64,000 nt of DNA from UBA4658 sp002405485 (GTDB lineage: Bacteria; Planctomycetota; Phycisphaerae; Phycisphaerales; UBA1924). A model generated the notes under the pieces. It worked only from the letters and a program-made list of their open reading frames with translations, searched no databases and was not told where the DNA came from. This document shows, piece after piece, positions 17,230-26,038 of this stretch (positions within the stretch are counted from its first letter, which is position 1; each line of letters starts with the position of its first letter). Where the stretch lies: the NCBI GenBank assembly GCA_036823255.1, contig DAISGC010000004.1, positions 6,447 to 70,446 of the forward strand, given 5' to 3'. The position numbers were made by a program, and so were the translations under genes.

Positions 17230-18258
17230 ATGGCCAAGCGTTCACAAGATCGGGTTTTGCGCGGGAAGACCACGGGAACCCGCTCAAGGCAATCAGCGAC
17301 GGGAACGATGCTCCCGGACGCCCGCCGATCGCCCCGGTTTGCGGGGATACCGACGTTCTGCCGCTATCCGCGGATCGAGGATGTGGAAGCGCGTGGCCAG
17401 GCCCTGGACTGGGCGATCTATGGCGTGCCGTACGACGGCGGGGTGACCTATCGCCCCGGCGCTCGATTCGGGCCGCGGGCGATCCGCGTGGAGTCGCAGT
17501 ACGTCAAGCGGTATTCGATCGAGTACGACGTGGACGTGACGGAGGTCCTGAGCATCGCCGACGCCGGCGATGCTCCGGTGGCGCCATATTCAGCAGAGGG
17601 CAACGCGAGGGTGCAGGCCGAGTTCTGCCGAGGTGTGCAGGAGCGGCACCCGGGTGTGCGACTGTTGGCCGTCGGCGGGGATCACACGGTGGCGTACGCG
17701 AACCTGCTCGCGACTCATGAGCGATTTGGAGCCGGACAGGGACTTGCATTGGTCCACTTTGACAGCCACCTGGACACGGTGGACGCGGTGTGGGATGAGC
17801 GGTGGGGACATGCATCGGTCTTTCGGCGGGCGATCGAGGCGGGAACGGTGGACCCGCAGGCGATGCTCTCCATCGGGATCAAGGGGCCGCTGAACAGCCG
17901 GGACGATCTGGCCTTCGCACGCGATCGGGGCGTGACGGTGCTGACGGCCGAGCAGTTCCGGGCGGGCGGCAAGGTGGCGGTGCGGGCGTTTCTCAAGCGC
18001 ATGGGGCGTCGGCCCGTGTACGTGACGTTTGACATTGATTGCGTGGATCCGGCGTTCGCGCCGGGGACGGGCACGCCGAGCGTCGGAGGGCTGACGTCGA
18101 GCGAGGCGCTGCAGGCGATCCGGTCTCTCGGCGGGATCGATCTTGCAGGGGCGGACGTTGTGGAGGTGCTGCCCGATCGGGACGTGGCGGGGATCACATC
18201 GCTGATGGCGGCGCACGTGATTTTCGAGCTGCTCTGCCTGAGCGCGATACGACGCTGA
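17230..18258 (+). CDS. Agmatinase-family ureohydrolase
   Basis: 342 residues from the ATG chosen. Ureohydrolases cleave agmatine, guanidinobutyrate or related guanidines to urea and an amine. The Mn-binding signatures are all present: GGDHT, HFDSHLD and TFDIDCVDP, followed by FAPGTGTP. The substrate is not set by these motifs; agmatine or another guanidino compound is most likely, arginine less so. A second in-frame ATG 26 codons later gives a 316-residue protein closer to the family average and may be the true start. No polyamine genes are adjacent. Confidence 0.87.
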   Translation: MAKRSQDRVLRGKTTGTRSRQSATGTMLPDARRSPRFAGIPTFCRYPRIEDVEARGQALDWAIYGVPYDGGVTYRPGARFGPRAIRVESQYVKRYSIEYDVDVTEVLSIADAGDAPVAPYSAEGNARVQAEFCRGVQERHPGVRLLAVGGDHTVAYANLLATHERFGAGQGLALVHFDSHLDTVDAVWDERWGHASVFRRAIEAGTVDPQAMLSIGIKGPLNSRDDLAFARDRGVTVLTAEQFRAGGKVAVRAFLKRMGRRPVYVTFDIDCVDPAFAPGTGTPSVGGLTSSEALQAIRSLGGIDLAGADVVEVLPDRDVAGITSLMAAHVIFELLCLSAIRR

Positions 18259-18269
18259 GCCGAGGCGCG

Positions 18270-19073
18270 TCAGCGGGAGCGCAGAGCGAGGATGAGTTCG
18301 ATCTTGCCGGGATGCTCTCGAAGGGTTCTGGCGATGTCCTGCGCGGGCAGTCCGCGATCGGCGAGTGTGTAGACCTGGCGGGCGAGCGCGTCGAGGCCGT
18401 CGCCAGTAGGCCCGCCACGGGCGTCGTGCTGAGTGTCGGGCGCGGTCACCGCCCGCGCGGGCACGGGGTTCAGGGCGTCGAGCGGCCGGGTCACGATGGT
18501 CGGGGCACGCTCGGACGGGGCGCCGGCCGACTGGGCGCTGGGCGATTCGGGGATCGGGGGACGGCTGACGAGTCCCGCGGCGCGAACGGGCATGCCGCGA
18601 AGGTCGTCGTCGGCGAGTTGATCCGGAGCCGCGCCGGACTCGGCGTGCCGATCGGGAAGCGGCCGCTGGAGTGGAGCGGCACGGATGGACTCGGCCCGAT
18701 CGAGCAGAGACTGCAACTCACGGGCCTTGGCATCGAGCTCGCCTGAGAGGCGTGCGCACAGTTCCTCGGCGTCACCCATGAGTCGGAGGAGTCGCTCGGC
18801 CTCCTGGACGGTGGCGAGCGAGGTGGCGCCTTCGGGTGGAAGGTCCTTGCCGGCCGAGGCCGATGTGGCGGGTCCGGAACGGGCAAAGCCATCCACGCGC
18901 GAGCGGCCGCGGAGCAGGCCGACGATGACAGCGACGATGATGAGCACTCCGCCGACGACGAGCCCGATGGCCAGCCAATACGCCAGAGGCGGATCGGCGC
19001 GAGCCGGGGTGATCGTGTTCAGGGCCGAACGAAGGATTGTGTCGATCCCGGAGATGTCGATGAGCGGGGGCAT
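18270..19073 (-). CDS. Membrane-anchored hypothetical protein with C-terminal helix-turn-helix-like domain
   Basis: 267 residues. One membrane helix lies near residues 30-50 (LAIGLVVGGVLIIVAVIVGLL). A coiled-coil stretch follows (SGELDAKARELQSLLDRA), then a Pro-rich linker and a compact C-terminal helical segment (VYTLADRGLPAQDIARTL) like the DUF2802/DUF6115 helix-turn-helix-like end. The role is unknown. The ATG giving MPPLIDIS is used; the frame is open a further 600 bases into tilS on the other strand, which I regard as non-coding. It diverges from tilS, with starts 59 bases apart. Confidence 0.68.
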   Translation of the reverse strand: MPPLIDISGIDTILRSALNTITPARADPPLAYWLAIGLVVGGVLIIVAVIVGLLRGRSRVDGFARSGPATSASAGKDLPPEGATSLATVQEAERLLRLMGDAEELCARLSGELDAKARELQSLLDRAESIRAAPLQRPLPDRHAESGAAPDQLADDDLRGMPVRAAGLVSRPPIPESPSAQSAGAPSERAPTIVTRPLDALNPVPARAVTAPDTQHDARGGPTGDGLDALARQVYTLADRGLPAQDIARTLREHPGKIELILALRSR

Positions 19074-19131
19074 GTGGAGATCCCGGTCCTTGGGCCGAGG
19101 GGCCAGTGTACGGCAAAAGCTACGATCGAGC

Positions 19132-20235
19132 ATGGGGCAATCTGTGCCGGGCAGATCACCGCTGATGGCCTTGCGTCGCGACCGCGTGGCATCGGCGATC
19201 ATCCGCGCGTGGCGACGGCTTACGTCGGCGGAGTCGGAACGATCGCCGAGACTCGGAACTGGCGAAGCGACGCTGGTGGCGTGTTCCGGGGGAGCGGATT
19301 CGGTGGCGCTGGCGGTCGTGCTTCGAGCGGCCTCGGATCGAGTGGTGATCGGACACGTGGTGCACGACCTTCGTCCGCGGCCTGAGGCGCTCGCGGATCG
19401 AGATGTGGCGTGTGCGCTCGCAGATGCGCTCGGGGTGGCGTTCATGGAGCGGGAGGTGCGAGTGTGTTCCACGGTTGCCGATGGGCCGCGGGCCAGGGCC
19501 GGGGGAAACCTGGAGGCACTGGCCAGGGCGGCTCGCTTGCGGGCGCTGGCGGAGATGGCGTGTGCAGCGGGCGTGGGATATGTCGCCACGGCCCACCACG
19601 CCGACGACCAGCTCGAGAGCGTGCTCATGTCCCTCGTGCGCGGCACTGGAGGGGGCCTCGGGATTCGGGGCATGCCCAGGCGACGGCGGCTCTCTCCCGG
19701 TGTTGCGCTCGTGCGACCGATGCTGTGCGAGGATCAGGAAGTCACCAGGGACGAGTGTCGTCGGCTGTGCCAGCTCGCGGGCGTTCGGTGGAACGAGGAC
19801 GCGACCAATCTGGATGTCACCAGAACACGATCGGCGATCCGGCATCGGATCGTGCCTGTGCTCAAGGAGCTTCGCCCCGGGGTGTCGCGGCACGCGGTGC
19901 AGGCGGTGGTGCACGCAAAGGCCGTGGAGAACGTGGTCGTGAGCGCTGCGCTGGAACTGCGAAGCCGGGCCGACGTTCGGGATCGCGGGGTGTGGCTGCC
20001 CAGAGACCTGCTCCGGTCCGCACCGGGGGTGGTGGTCGGAGAGCTCATCCGGCAGGTGCGGTTGGAGCTGGTGGGCGTGGACGGGGCCGATGGGCTCGCA
20101 CGGCGAGGAATGGACCGAGCCGTGCGAGCGATCCGTGACCGGGGGACGGAGCCACGGACGATCGCCCTGGCCGGGCTGGAGATCCGAATCGCGGCGGGCC
20201 GGGTGGACATCCAAGCATGTCGGGGACCTCTTTGA
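19132..20235 (+). CDS. tilS: tRNA(Ile)-lysidine synthase TilS
   Basis: 367 residues. TilS attaches lysine to C34 of the AUA-decoding tRNA-Ile. The ATP-binding PP-loop SGGADS is at residues 52-57, and the HHADDQLE motif follows. The C-terminal region is shorter than in the E. coli enzyme, similar to single-domain TilS. Two ATGs are possible (19132 and 19165); the first is used. It ends inside the start of a small REC-like gene, so the two probably share a transcript. Confidence 0.9.
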   Translation: MGQSVPGRSPLMALRRDRVASAIIRAWRRLTSAESERSPRLGTGEATLVACSGGADSVALAVVLRAASDRVVIGHVVHDLRPRPEALADRDVACALADALGVAFMEREVRVCSTVADGPRARAGGNLEALARAARLRALAEMACAAGVGYVATAHHADDQLESVLMSLVRGTGGGLGIRGMPRRRRLSPGVALVRPMLCEDQEVTRDECRRLCQLAGVRWNEDATNLDVTRTRSAIRHRIVPVLKELRPGVSRHAVQAVVHAKAVENVVVSAALELRSRADVRDRGVWLPRDLLRSAPGVVVGELIRQVRLELVGVDGADGLARRGMDRAVRAIRDRGTEPRTIALAGLEIRIAAGRVDIQACRGPL

Positions 20236-20672
20236 AAGCAGGGCGGATGAGCACACCAAGACAACCGTCGAACGCGGATCAATCCACCATCGTGGCCTTG
20301 ATCGGACATTGCAGTCCGGACTCGTGGATGCTCAAGTCCGTTGTGGAACGGGCGATCCCAGGGGCGCGGATCGAGCGGGTGAACGATCAGACGGGGCTGG
20401 AGGAGGCCGCAAGGACAGCGGACGTGCTGCTCGTGAATCGCGTGCTGGACGGGACGTTTTCCAGCGATTCGGGGATCGGCCTGATCGCATCGCTTCGGGA
20501 GGCGCCGACGCGGCGGGCGGAACTGCTGTTGATCAGCAATCTTCCGGACGCACAGGCACAGGCGGAGGAGGCGGGAGCACTTCCGGGGTTTGGCAAGGCG
20601 AACGCGGGCTCGGCGATCGCGGCGGAGCGACTGGCGGCGGCGGTGGCGAAGGCGAAGGGCAGCCGCCGCTAG
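20217..20672 (+). CDS. Small receiver-like hypothetical protein
   Basis: 151 residues at most. The fold looks like a degraded response-regulator receiver: a strand ending in LIGHCS, a strand ADVLLVNRV where the phosphorylated Asp would be expected, LLLISNL, and GFGKAN near the end. The canonical acidic pair, phospho-acceptor Asp and switch Lys are not clearly in place, so phosphorylation is unlikely. The first ATG overlaps the tilS end by 19 bases; an ATG at 20247 preceded by AGGGCGG is equally good. It converges on the SCO gene with a four-base overlap. Confidence 0.6.
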   Translation: MSGTSLKAGRMSTPRQPSNADQSTIVALIGHCSPDSWMLKSVVERAIPGARIERVNDQTGLEEAARTADVLLVNRVLDGTFSSDSGIGLIASLREAPTRRAELLLISNLPDAQAQAEEAGALPGFGKANAGSAIAAERLAAAVAKAKGSRR

Positions 20673-21418
20673 CGCAGGCCGAGCTTGCGGGCCCCGTCGG
20701 CGGCGCGCTTTTTCAGAGAGGCCATTTCTTCAGGCACGCTGGCGAGATATATGCCGAGCACTTCGCCCTTGGGTCCGACGAGGACGAACCAGCTTGGGTG
20801 GACGATGTTGTTCATCGTGGACCCGTCCGGGAGCGTGATGATGTTGGACTCGTTCTTGTCGATGCCGACGGCGAACTTCAGCCCCTGTTCGAGGAGGGGA
20901 TAGACGTCCTGAGCGGGTCCGACGGCGAAGGTCCATCTGGTCGGATCGGCTCCGATCTGCCGGGAGTAGGCGTTGAGGCGGTCCGGGGTGTCGTGGGTGG
21001 GATCGACACTGATGCTCAGGAACCGAACCTGGGCCCCTGGCCCGCCCGCGGCACGGAGATCGCGTGCGAGGGTGTTCATGGTCTGGGTGAGCATGGGGCA
21101 GACGAGGGTGCAGTGTGTGAAGATGAAGCTGACGACGGTGAGTCGCCCGGAGAAGACGTCATTGGTGATCTTGACGCCGTTGTGATCGGTGAGGGCGAAG
21201 GGCAGGATGCGCAGGTCGCTGACGTTGGAGTCGGGCGTGAGCGGATCATCGCTGCGGGCGACGCTGGAGCCGCGCGGTCCAAGACCGTTCGCGGCTTCGC
21301 CCGTTGCATCGAGTGCGGCGGACCGGGCGTTGGATCGCCAGACGGCGATCAGCCCGCCGAGCGAGGCGGCGAAGACCGTTGCGAAGGCCACCAGTGCGAT
21401 GAGCAGTCCCCTGGGCAT
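20669..21418 (-). CDS. SCO1/SenC-family copper chaperone/thiol protein
   Basis: 249 residues. An N-terminal membrane helix (residues 4-27) anchors a periplasmic thioredoxin-like domain. The copper/redox motif CTLVC (C103, C107) and the partner His in NIVHPSWF are present, as in SCO proteins that load the CuA site of cytochrome oxidase or act as thiol oxidoreductases. No oxidase subunit is in the window. The ATG giving MPRGLL is used; longer frames upstream overlap scpB antisense and lack support. Confidence 0.88.
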   Translation of the reverse strand: MPRGLLIALVAFATVFAASLGGLIAVWRSNARSAALDATGEAANGLGPRGSSVARSDDPLTPDSNVSDLRILPFALTDHNGVKITNDVFSGRLTVVSFIFTHCTLVCPMLTQTMNTLARDLRAAGGPGAQVRFLSISVDPTHDTPDRLNAYSRQIGADPTRWTFAVGPAQDVYPLLEQGLKFAVGIDKNESNIITLPDGSTMNNIVHPSWFVLVGPKGEVLGIYLASVPEEMASLKKRAADGARKLGLR

Positions 21419-21509
21419 TGGAGCAGAACGATACGACGGGATGGGAGGGCGCGGAGCGGTCCGCGGGGATTTCACACGGGCAAAGCGGGGGTGGTACGAT
21501 GTCCGCCGA

Positions 21510-22322
21510 ATGGACGCACCCGACGGCTCGGAGAGCCCCATGACGACCGCCCCACCGACCGACCGAGAAGAGCCCGCCGTGGAACCCAAAGTCGGCACGT
21601 CACCGGCGGGGATGGGGGATGACGACGGACCTCTGGAGGATGCATCGGTCAAGCTTGCACTTGCGCTTGCCGGACGCACGCCGGAGTCGCTGGCGGGTCC
21701 TGTGGAGGCGTTGCTGCTGAGCGTGGATCGCGCGGTTCCGCCGGCGCGGGTTGCGGAGGCGCTTGGGTTGATCCAGGACGCGGAGGATCCATCGCAGACC
21801 GGGGAAGAGCAACCGGCGGACGCAGCCGCGCCCAAGGGACGCTCGAAAGGCCGCAAGGGCAAGCCGGCCGAGACGCCGGTGGGCCTCGTGAACGCGGCCG
21901 TGGAGCATCTGAACGGGGAGTATGAGCGGACGGGGCGGAGCTTCCGGATTCAGCGTGTCGCGGGCGGGTATCGGGTGATGACGCTGCCGGAGCATGCCGG
22001 GGTGCTGGAGCGGTATCACGGGAAGCGAGAGCGGCACGGGGTGAGCCGAGCGGCGCTGGAGACACTGGCGATCATCGCGTACAAGCAGCCGATCACACGG
22101 GCGTCGCTGGAGGCGATCCGCGGGGTGGCGTGCGGCGAGGTGCTGCGGTCGCTGATCGAGCGTCGGCTGGTGACGATCGTCGGTCGTGCCGAGGAGCTTG
22201 GCCGACCGATGCTGTACGGGACGACCAAGTCGTTTCTGGAGACCTTTGGGCTGGCGAGCGTTCGGGATCTTCCGGCTCCGGAGGAGTTTCGCCCGAGCGG
22301 CGAGGACGCGGACGCGGACTGA
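21510..22322 (+). CDS. scpB: Segregation and condensation protein ScpB
   Basis: 270 residues. ScpB dimers bind the SMC-ScpA ring that compacts chromosomes. The two winged-helix repeats are visible, including the hallmark ETLAIIAYKQPITR and the LIERRLV..GRAEELGRPMLYGTT block. An unusual Ala/Pro/Lys-rich insert (around residues 92-115) separates the first helices from the rest, and the N-terminus is extended and acidic. Two ATGs (21510, 21540) are possible. scpA is not adjacent. The CYTH gene follows after 2 bases. Confidence 0.92.
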   Translation: MDAPDGSESPMTTAPPTDREEPAVEPKVGTSPAGMGDDDGPLEDASVKLALALAGRTPESLAGPVEALLLSVDRAVPPARVAEALGLIQDAEDPSQTGEEQPADAAAPKGRSKGRKGKPAETPVGLVNAAVEHLNGEYERTGRSFRIQRVAGGYRVMTLPEHAGVLERYHGKRERHGVSRAALETLAIIAYKQPITRASLEAIRGVACGEVLRSLIERRLVTIVGRAEELGRPMLYGTTKSFLETFGLASVRDLPAPEEFRPSGEDADAD

Positions 22323-22324
22323 CC

Positions 22325-22840
22325 ATGCCGATGCAGAACGTGGAGTACAAGGCCGAGCTGCGGGACCTGACGCTGGCCCGGACGATCGCGGCATCGCTCG
22401 GGGCGCTGAGCGTGGACACGCTGAGGCAGACCGACACGTACTTTCGAGTGCCGGACGCGAAGCTCAAGAGGCGGGAGACCGAGGGCCAGCCGACGGAGTG
22501 GGTGTTCTACAACCGTGCGCAGCGGACGCAGAGCAAGCTGAGCACGTTCACGCTGTATCCGGATGGGATGGCCCGACAGCGGTTTGGTTCAACGGATCTG
22601 CCGGTGTGGATCGTTGTGAAGAAGATCCGGGAACTCTGGACGTATCAGGGCGTGCGCATCCATCTGGACCAGGTCGAGGGTTTGGGGTCGTTCATCGAGT
22701 TCGAGGCGTTGATCTGTCCGGAGCGATCGCTGGAAAAGGCCCATGAACTGGTGGAGTTTCTGCGGCAATCGCTTGCTCCGGCGATGGGCGAAGCGATCGC
22801 ATGCGGCTACGCCGAGCTGCTGGATGCGGACCGGAGTTGA
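22325..22840 (+). CDS. CYTH-domain protein (class IV adenylate cyclase/triphosphatase-like)
   Basis: 171 residues. The N-terminal NVEYKAEL is a slightly changed ExExK motif of the CYTH tunnel fold. Later charged strands (TDTYFRVPDAKLKRRE, WIVVKKIRELW, FIEFEAL) supply the triphosphate- and metal-binding residues. Family members are class IV adenylate cyclases or inorganic/thiamine triphosphatases; sequence does not decide which. The ATG lies 2 bases after the scpB stop, indicating an operon. Confidence 0.8.
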   Translation: MPMQNVEYKAELRDLTLARTIAASLGALSVDTLRQTDTYFRVPDAKLKRRETEGQPTEWVFYNRAQRTQSKLSTFTLYPDGMARQRFGSTDLPVWIVVKKIRELWTYQGVRIHLDQVEGLGSFIEFEALICPERSLEKAHELVEFLRQSLAPAMGEAIACGYAELLDADRS

Positions 22841-22916
22841 TTTACGGGCGAGGTGGGCGTGAGGGTTTGCAGGCGGGCGGACGGCTAACCTTTCGGGGAC
22901 ATACAGGGAGTCACGC

Positions 22917-24785
22917 ATGACCAAGATGAGTTCTTCGGTGGGGGTTTGGATGGCGTCGCTGTGCATGGTCGTGGCGCCGGTCACGGTGACCCACGCCCAT
23001 CTGAGCCTTGACGACGACAAGCCGGCAGCGAAGGCGGTCGTCAAGTCGACGGGCATCGGCCACGTGGAGATTCACGGCGCGTTGGCGGAGATGCCGCACC
23101 CGCTGGCGTGGCTGACGGGATCGGGGGATCACCCGACGATGCGGGACATGCTTGCGCTGCTGCAGGAGGCCTCGGAGGACGAGCACGTGTCGGGGCTGGT
23201 GATCCGGCTTCGCGAGGCGGAGTTGACCCTGACGCAGGTCGAGGAACTGGGTTCGGCGCTCACGCAGTTTCGTTCCAAGGGCAAGAAGGTGCACCTGTTT
23301 GCCGACGGGTACTCGACGACCGAGCTGGTGCTCGGGTCGTACTGCGACGAGATCGTGATGCAGGAAGGCGGCGGGATCATGTTTCCGGGGATGTACATGG
23401 AGGAGATGTACCTCGCCGACACGATGGCCTGGGCGGGACTGACGCCGCAGATGGTGCAGGTGGGCGACTACAAGGGTGCCAACGAGCAGTACATGCGGAC
23501 CTCCCCGAGCCCGCAGTGGGAAGAGAACATCAGCGGCCTTCTGGACGCGCTGTACGGCAACGTCCGCGAGCGGATCAAGAGCGCTCGTGGGCTAGACGAC
23601 GCGAAGCTGGACGACGCGATGCGGCGGTGCTGGATGGGACTTGGCGACGCGGGCAAGAGTTCTGGGCTGATCGATTCGACGATCGATCTGCCGTCGCTGA
23701 CCAAGCATCTCGAGAAGGCCTACGGCACGGAGATCGACTGGCACAACTTCGAAGTCTCCGATGGCACGCCGAAGCTGGACACGTCGAATCCGTTCGCGAT
23801 GCTGAGCAAGCTGTTCAAGGAGCCCAGCCACACGCCGACGCGGGATGCGATCGCGATCGTGCACATCAACGGACCGATCGTGGATGGAGAAAGCTCCGAG
23901 GGCGGGTTTCTGGGCGAGTCGTCGGTCGGTTCGCACACGATTCGGCGTGCGTTGTCGGAGATCGAGGACGAGGAACTGTTCAAGGGCGTCGTGATCCGGA
24001 TCGACTCGCCCGGCGGGTCGGCGACGGCGAGCGAGGTCATCTGGCAGGGCATCAAGCGACTGAGCGAGACGCGCCCGGTGTGGGTGAGCGTCGGATCCAT
24101 GGCGGCCAGCGGCGGGTATTACTGCCTCGTGGCCGGGCAGAAGGTGTATGTCAACCCTTCGAGCATCGTCGGGTCGATCGGGGTGGTCGGGGGGAAGATC
24201 GCGATGACGGGGCTGTACGACAAGCTCAAGGTGCGCGTACATGGCCGAGAGCGCGGCCCGATGGGGCGGATGCTGGCCTCGAGCGGGCCCTGGAGCGATG
24301 CGGAGCAGGCACTGGTGCGTGAGAAGATGAAGGAGACCTATGACCTGTTTGCATCGCGCGTGAGCGCCGGGCGGCCGGGGATGGATCTTTCCAAGACGGC
24401 CGAAGGACGGCTGTTTGCAGGGTCGGACGCGGTGGAGCTCAAGATGGCCGACGCGATCGGCGGGTTGAACGACTGCGTGCGCGACCTGGCGCGGGAGCTC
24501 AAGCTCGTTGAAGGGGACTACCAGATCCTGGAGTTCCCCGGGCCGCGATCGCTGACCGACGTGCTGGGCGACATGATGGGTCCGATGGCGACGTCCCGGG
24601 AGCCCGGGGCGGCGGCGGCGCGAGCGATTGGCGAGCAGGCGGGCCCGGCGATGATCGCCGGGACGCTGCGGCACATCGTGGGTGAACGACACTGGCCGCT
24701 GGTCCGAGATCACCTCGCCGCCATGCTGCAGCTTCGTGAGCAGCGGGTGATCCTGACCAGTCCGCGGGCCGTGATTGTGAAGTAA
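22917..24785 (+). CDS. sppA: Signal peptide peptidase SppA (S49 protease)
   Basis: 622 residues with a cleavable or uncleaved signal segment (residues 5-27). The tandem S49 arrangement matches the long SppA (protease IV): the general-base Lys lies in the first domain at GDYKGANE (K186) and the nucleophile Ser in the second at AASGGYY (S398). SppA clears signal peptides in the membrane. AGGGAG lies 7 bases before the ATG. The gene follows the CYTH gene by 76 bases on the same strand. Confidence 0.92.
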   Translation: MTKMSSSVGVWMASLCMVVAPVTVTHAHLSLDDDKPAAKAVVKSTGIGHVEIHGALAEMPHPLAWLTGSGDHPTMRDMLALLQEASEDEHVSGLVIRLREAELTLTQVEELGSALTQFRSKGKKVHLFADGYSTTELVLGSYCDEIVMQEGGGIMFPGMYMEEMYLADTMAWAGLTPQMVQVGDYKGANEQYMRTSPSPQWEENISGLLDALYGNVRERIKSARGLDDAKLDDAMRRCWMGLGDAGKSSGLIDSTIDLPSLTKHLEKAYGTEIDWHNFEVSDGTPKLDTSNPFAMLSKLFKEPSHTPTRDAIAIVHINGPIVDGESSEGGFLGESSVGSHTIRRALSEIEDEELFKGVVIRIDSPGGSATASEVIWQGIKRLSETRPVWVSVGSMAASGGYYCLVAGQKVYVNPSSIVGSIGVVGGKIAMTGLYDKLKVRVHGRERGPMGRMLASSGPWSDAEQALVREKMKETYDLFASRVSAGRPGMDLSKTAEGRLFAGSDAVELKMADAIGGLNDCVRDLARELKLVEGDYQILEFPGPRSLTDVLGDMMGPMATSREPGAAAARAIGEQAGPAMIAGTLRHIVGERHWPLVRDHLAAMLQLREQRVILTSPRAVIVK

Positions 24786-24871
24786 TTGCAAGCAACGCGG
24801 GGCACGGTGGACGCATCCAGGCGAAGCGGCCAATGCTGAACTGGTGGGAGGATGTGTCGGAGGAGTCCTCG

Positions 24872-25981
24872 ATGCTTCGAACGTGCGCGATCGTCGCCCT
24901 TGCGGGCCTGACCTCTTTCGGGGCAGGGGCGATGGCTCAGACATCCTCGGAGCCAGTTGACGTCATCGCGTTCGGCTCGTGCGCCCGGGAGCGTGATGCC
25001 CAGCCGATCTGGACCGAGATCGTGGCCCAGCAACCGGACGTCTTCCTGTTCATCGGCGACAACATGTACGCCGATTTTCAGGAGGAGGACGGGAAACTGG
25101 TCATGAAGCCGGTGACCGACGTCCGGCGCATCGAGGAGGCATACGCCGCACTTGGCGCACAGGACGGGTATCGCCGAATCCTGCGGACCTGTCCGGTGCT
25201 TGCGACATGGGATGATCACGACTATGGCGCCAACGACGCGGGGAAGGAGTATCCGCTCAAGGAAGCCGCGAAGAAGGCGTTCTGGGATTTCTACGGCGAG
25301 CCCCCGACATCGCCCCTTCGGAACCAGCCGGGAGTGTACCAGTCTCGCGTGCTGGGCCCGGCCGGACGGCGCGTGCAGATCATCCTCCTGGACACGCGGT
25401 TCAATCGGGACGCTCTGGATGTCGCTCCCAAGGACCAGCGGACGCGGCGTGGCCCGTATCTGCCGACGACGGACACGTCGCGCACGCTGCTTGGGGAAGC
25501 GCAGTGGAAGTGGCTGGAGGAGCGTCTGCGTGAGCCGGCGGAGATCCGGCTGATCGTCAGCAGCATCCAAGTCGTCGCCGACGAGCATGGATTCGAGACG
25601 TGGGGCAACTTCCCGCACGAGCGGCAGCGCCTGTACGCGCTCATCGATTCGACGGACGCGGGCGGAGTGGTGTTTCTCTCAGGAGATCGGCACCTTGCGG
25701 AGATCTCCGTTGATCGCGTGCCGCGATTGGATGGAACGCGCCCGCCCTATCCGCTGTGGGACTTCACGTCCAGCGGCATGAACGAGCGGGCACGAGTGGT
25801 GACCGATCCCAACCAGTATCGCGTGGGGCCGGTGCGCCGAGAAACGAACTTCGGCGTGGTGAACATCAAGTGGCAGGAGCCGATCGAGCAGACTCAGATC
25901 GAACTGATCGCCCTCGGCGATCGCGGGCAGACGCTCAACCGCCAGACGCTCTGGCTTGGCGACCTGCGAGAGAAGCGTTGA
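24872..25981 (+). CDS. PhoD-like secreted metallophosphatase
   Basis: 369 residues. A signal peptide ends near AMAQ (residue 22). Metal-binding blocks of the PhoD-like calcineurin superfamily follow: FGSCA, GDNMY, WDDHDYG and SGDRHLAE. These enzymes hydrolyse phosphomono- or diesters in the periplasm. No Tat twin-arginine motif is seen, unlike classical PhoD. The ATG is chosen because GGAGG/AGGAG lies 8 bases upstream; an ATG 13 codons earlier is weaker. It converges on the GlmU-like gene. Confidence 0.86.
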   Translation: MLRTCAIVALAGLTSFGAGAMAQTSSEPVDVIAFGSCARERDAQPIWTEIVAQQPDVFLFIGDNMYADFQEEDGKLVMKPVTDVRRIEEAYAALGAQDGYRRILRTCPVLATWDDHDYGANDAGKEYPLKEAAKKAFWDFYGEPPTSPLRNQPGVYQSRVLGPAGRRVQIILLDTRFNRDALDVAPKDQRTRRGPYLPTTDTSRTLLGEAQWKWLEERLREPAEIRLIVSSIQVVADEHGFETWGNFPHERQRLYALIDSTDAGGVVFLSGDRHLAEISVDRVPRLDGTRPPYPLWDFTSSGMNERARVVTDPNQYRVGPVRRETNFGVVNIKWQEPIEQTQIELIALGDRGQTLNRQTLWLGDLREKR

Positions 25982-26038
25982 CGCGCGCCGGCGTGCGCGA
26001 CGCCCGGCGGCAGAGCACGCCCTGACGGAGCGGAGGGA

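Noticed and set aside
18270..19673. A longer 467-residue version of the membrane-anchored protein
   Set aside because: The first 200 residues are Arg/Ser-rich and lie antisense to tilS; the ATG at 19073 gives a coherent membrane protein.
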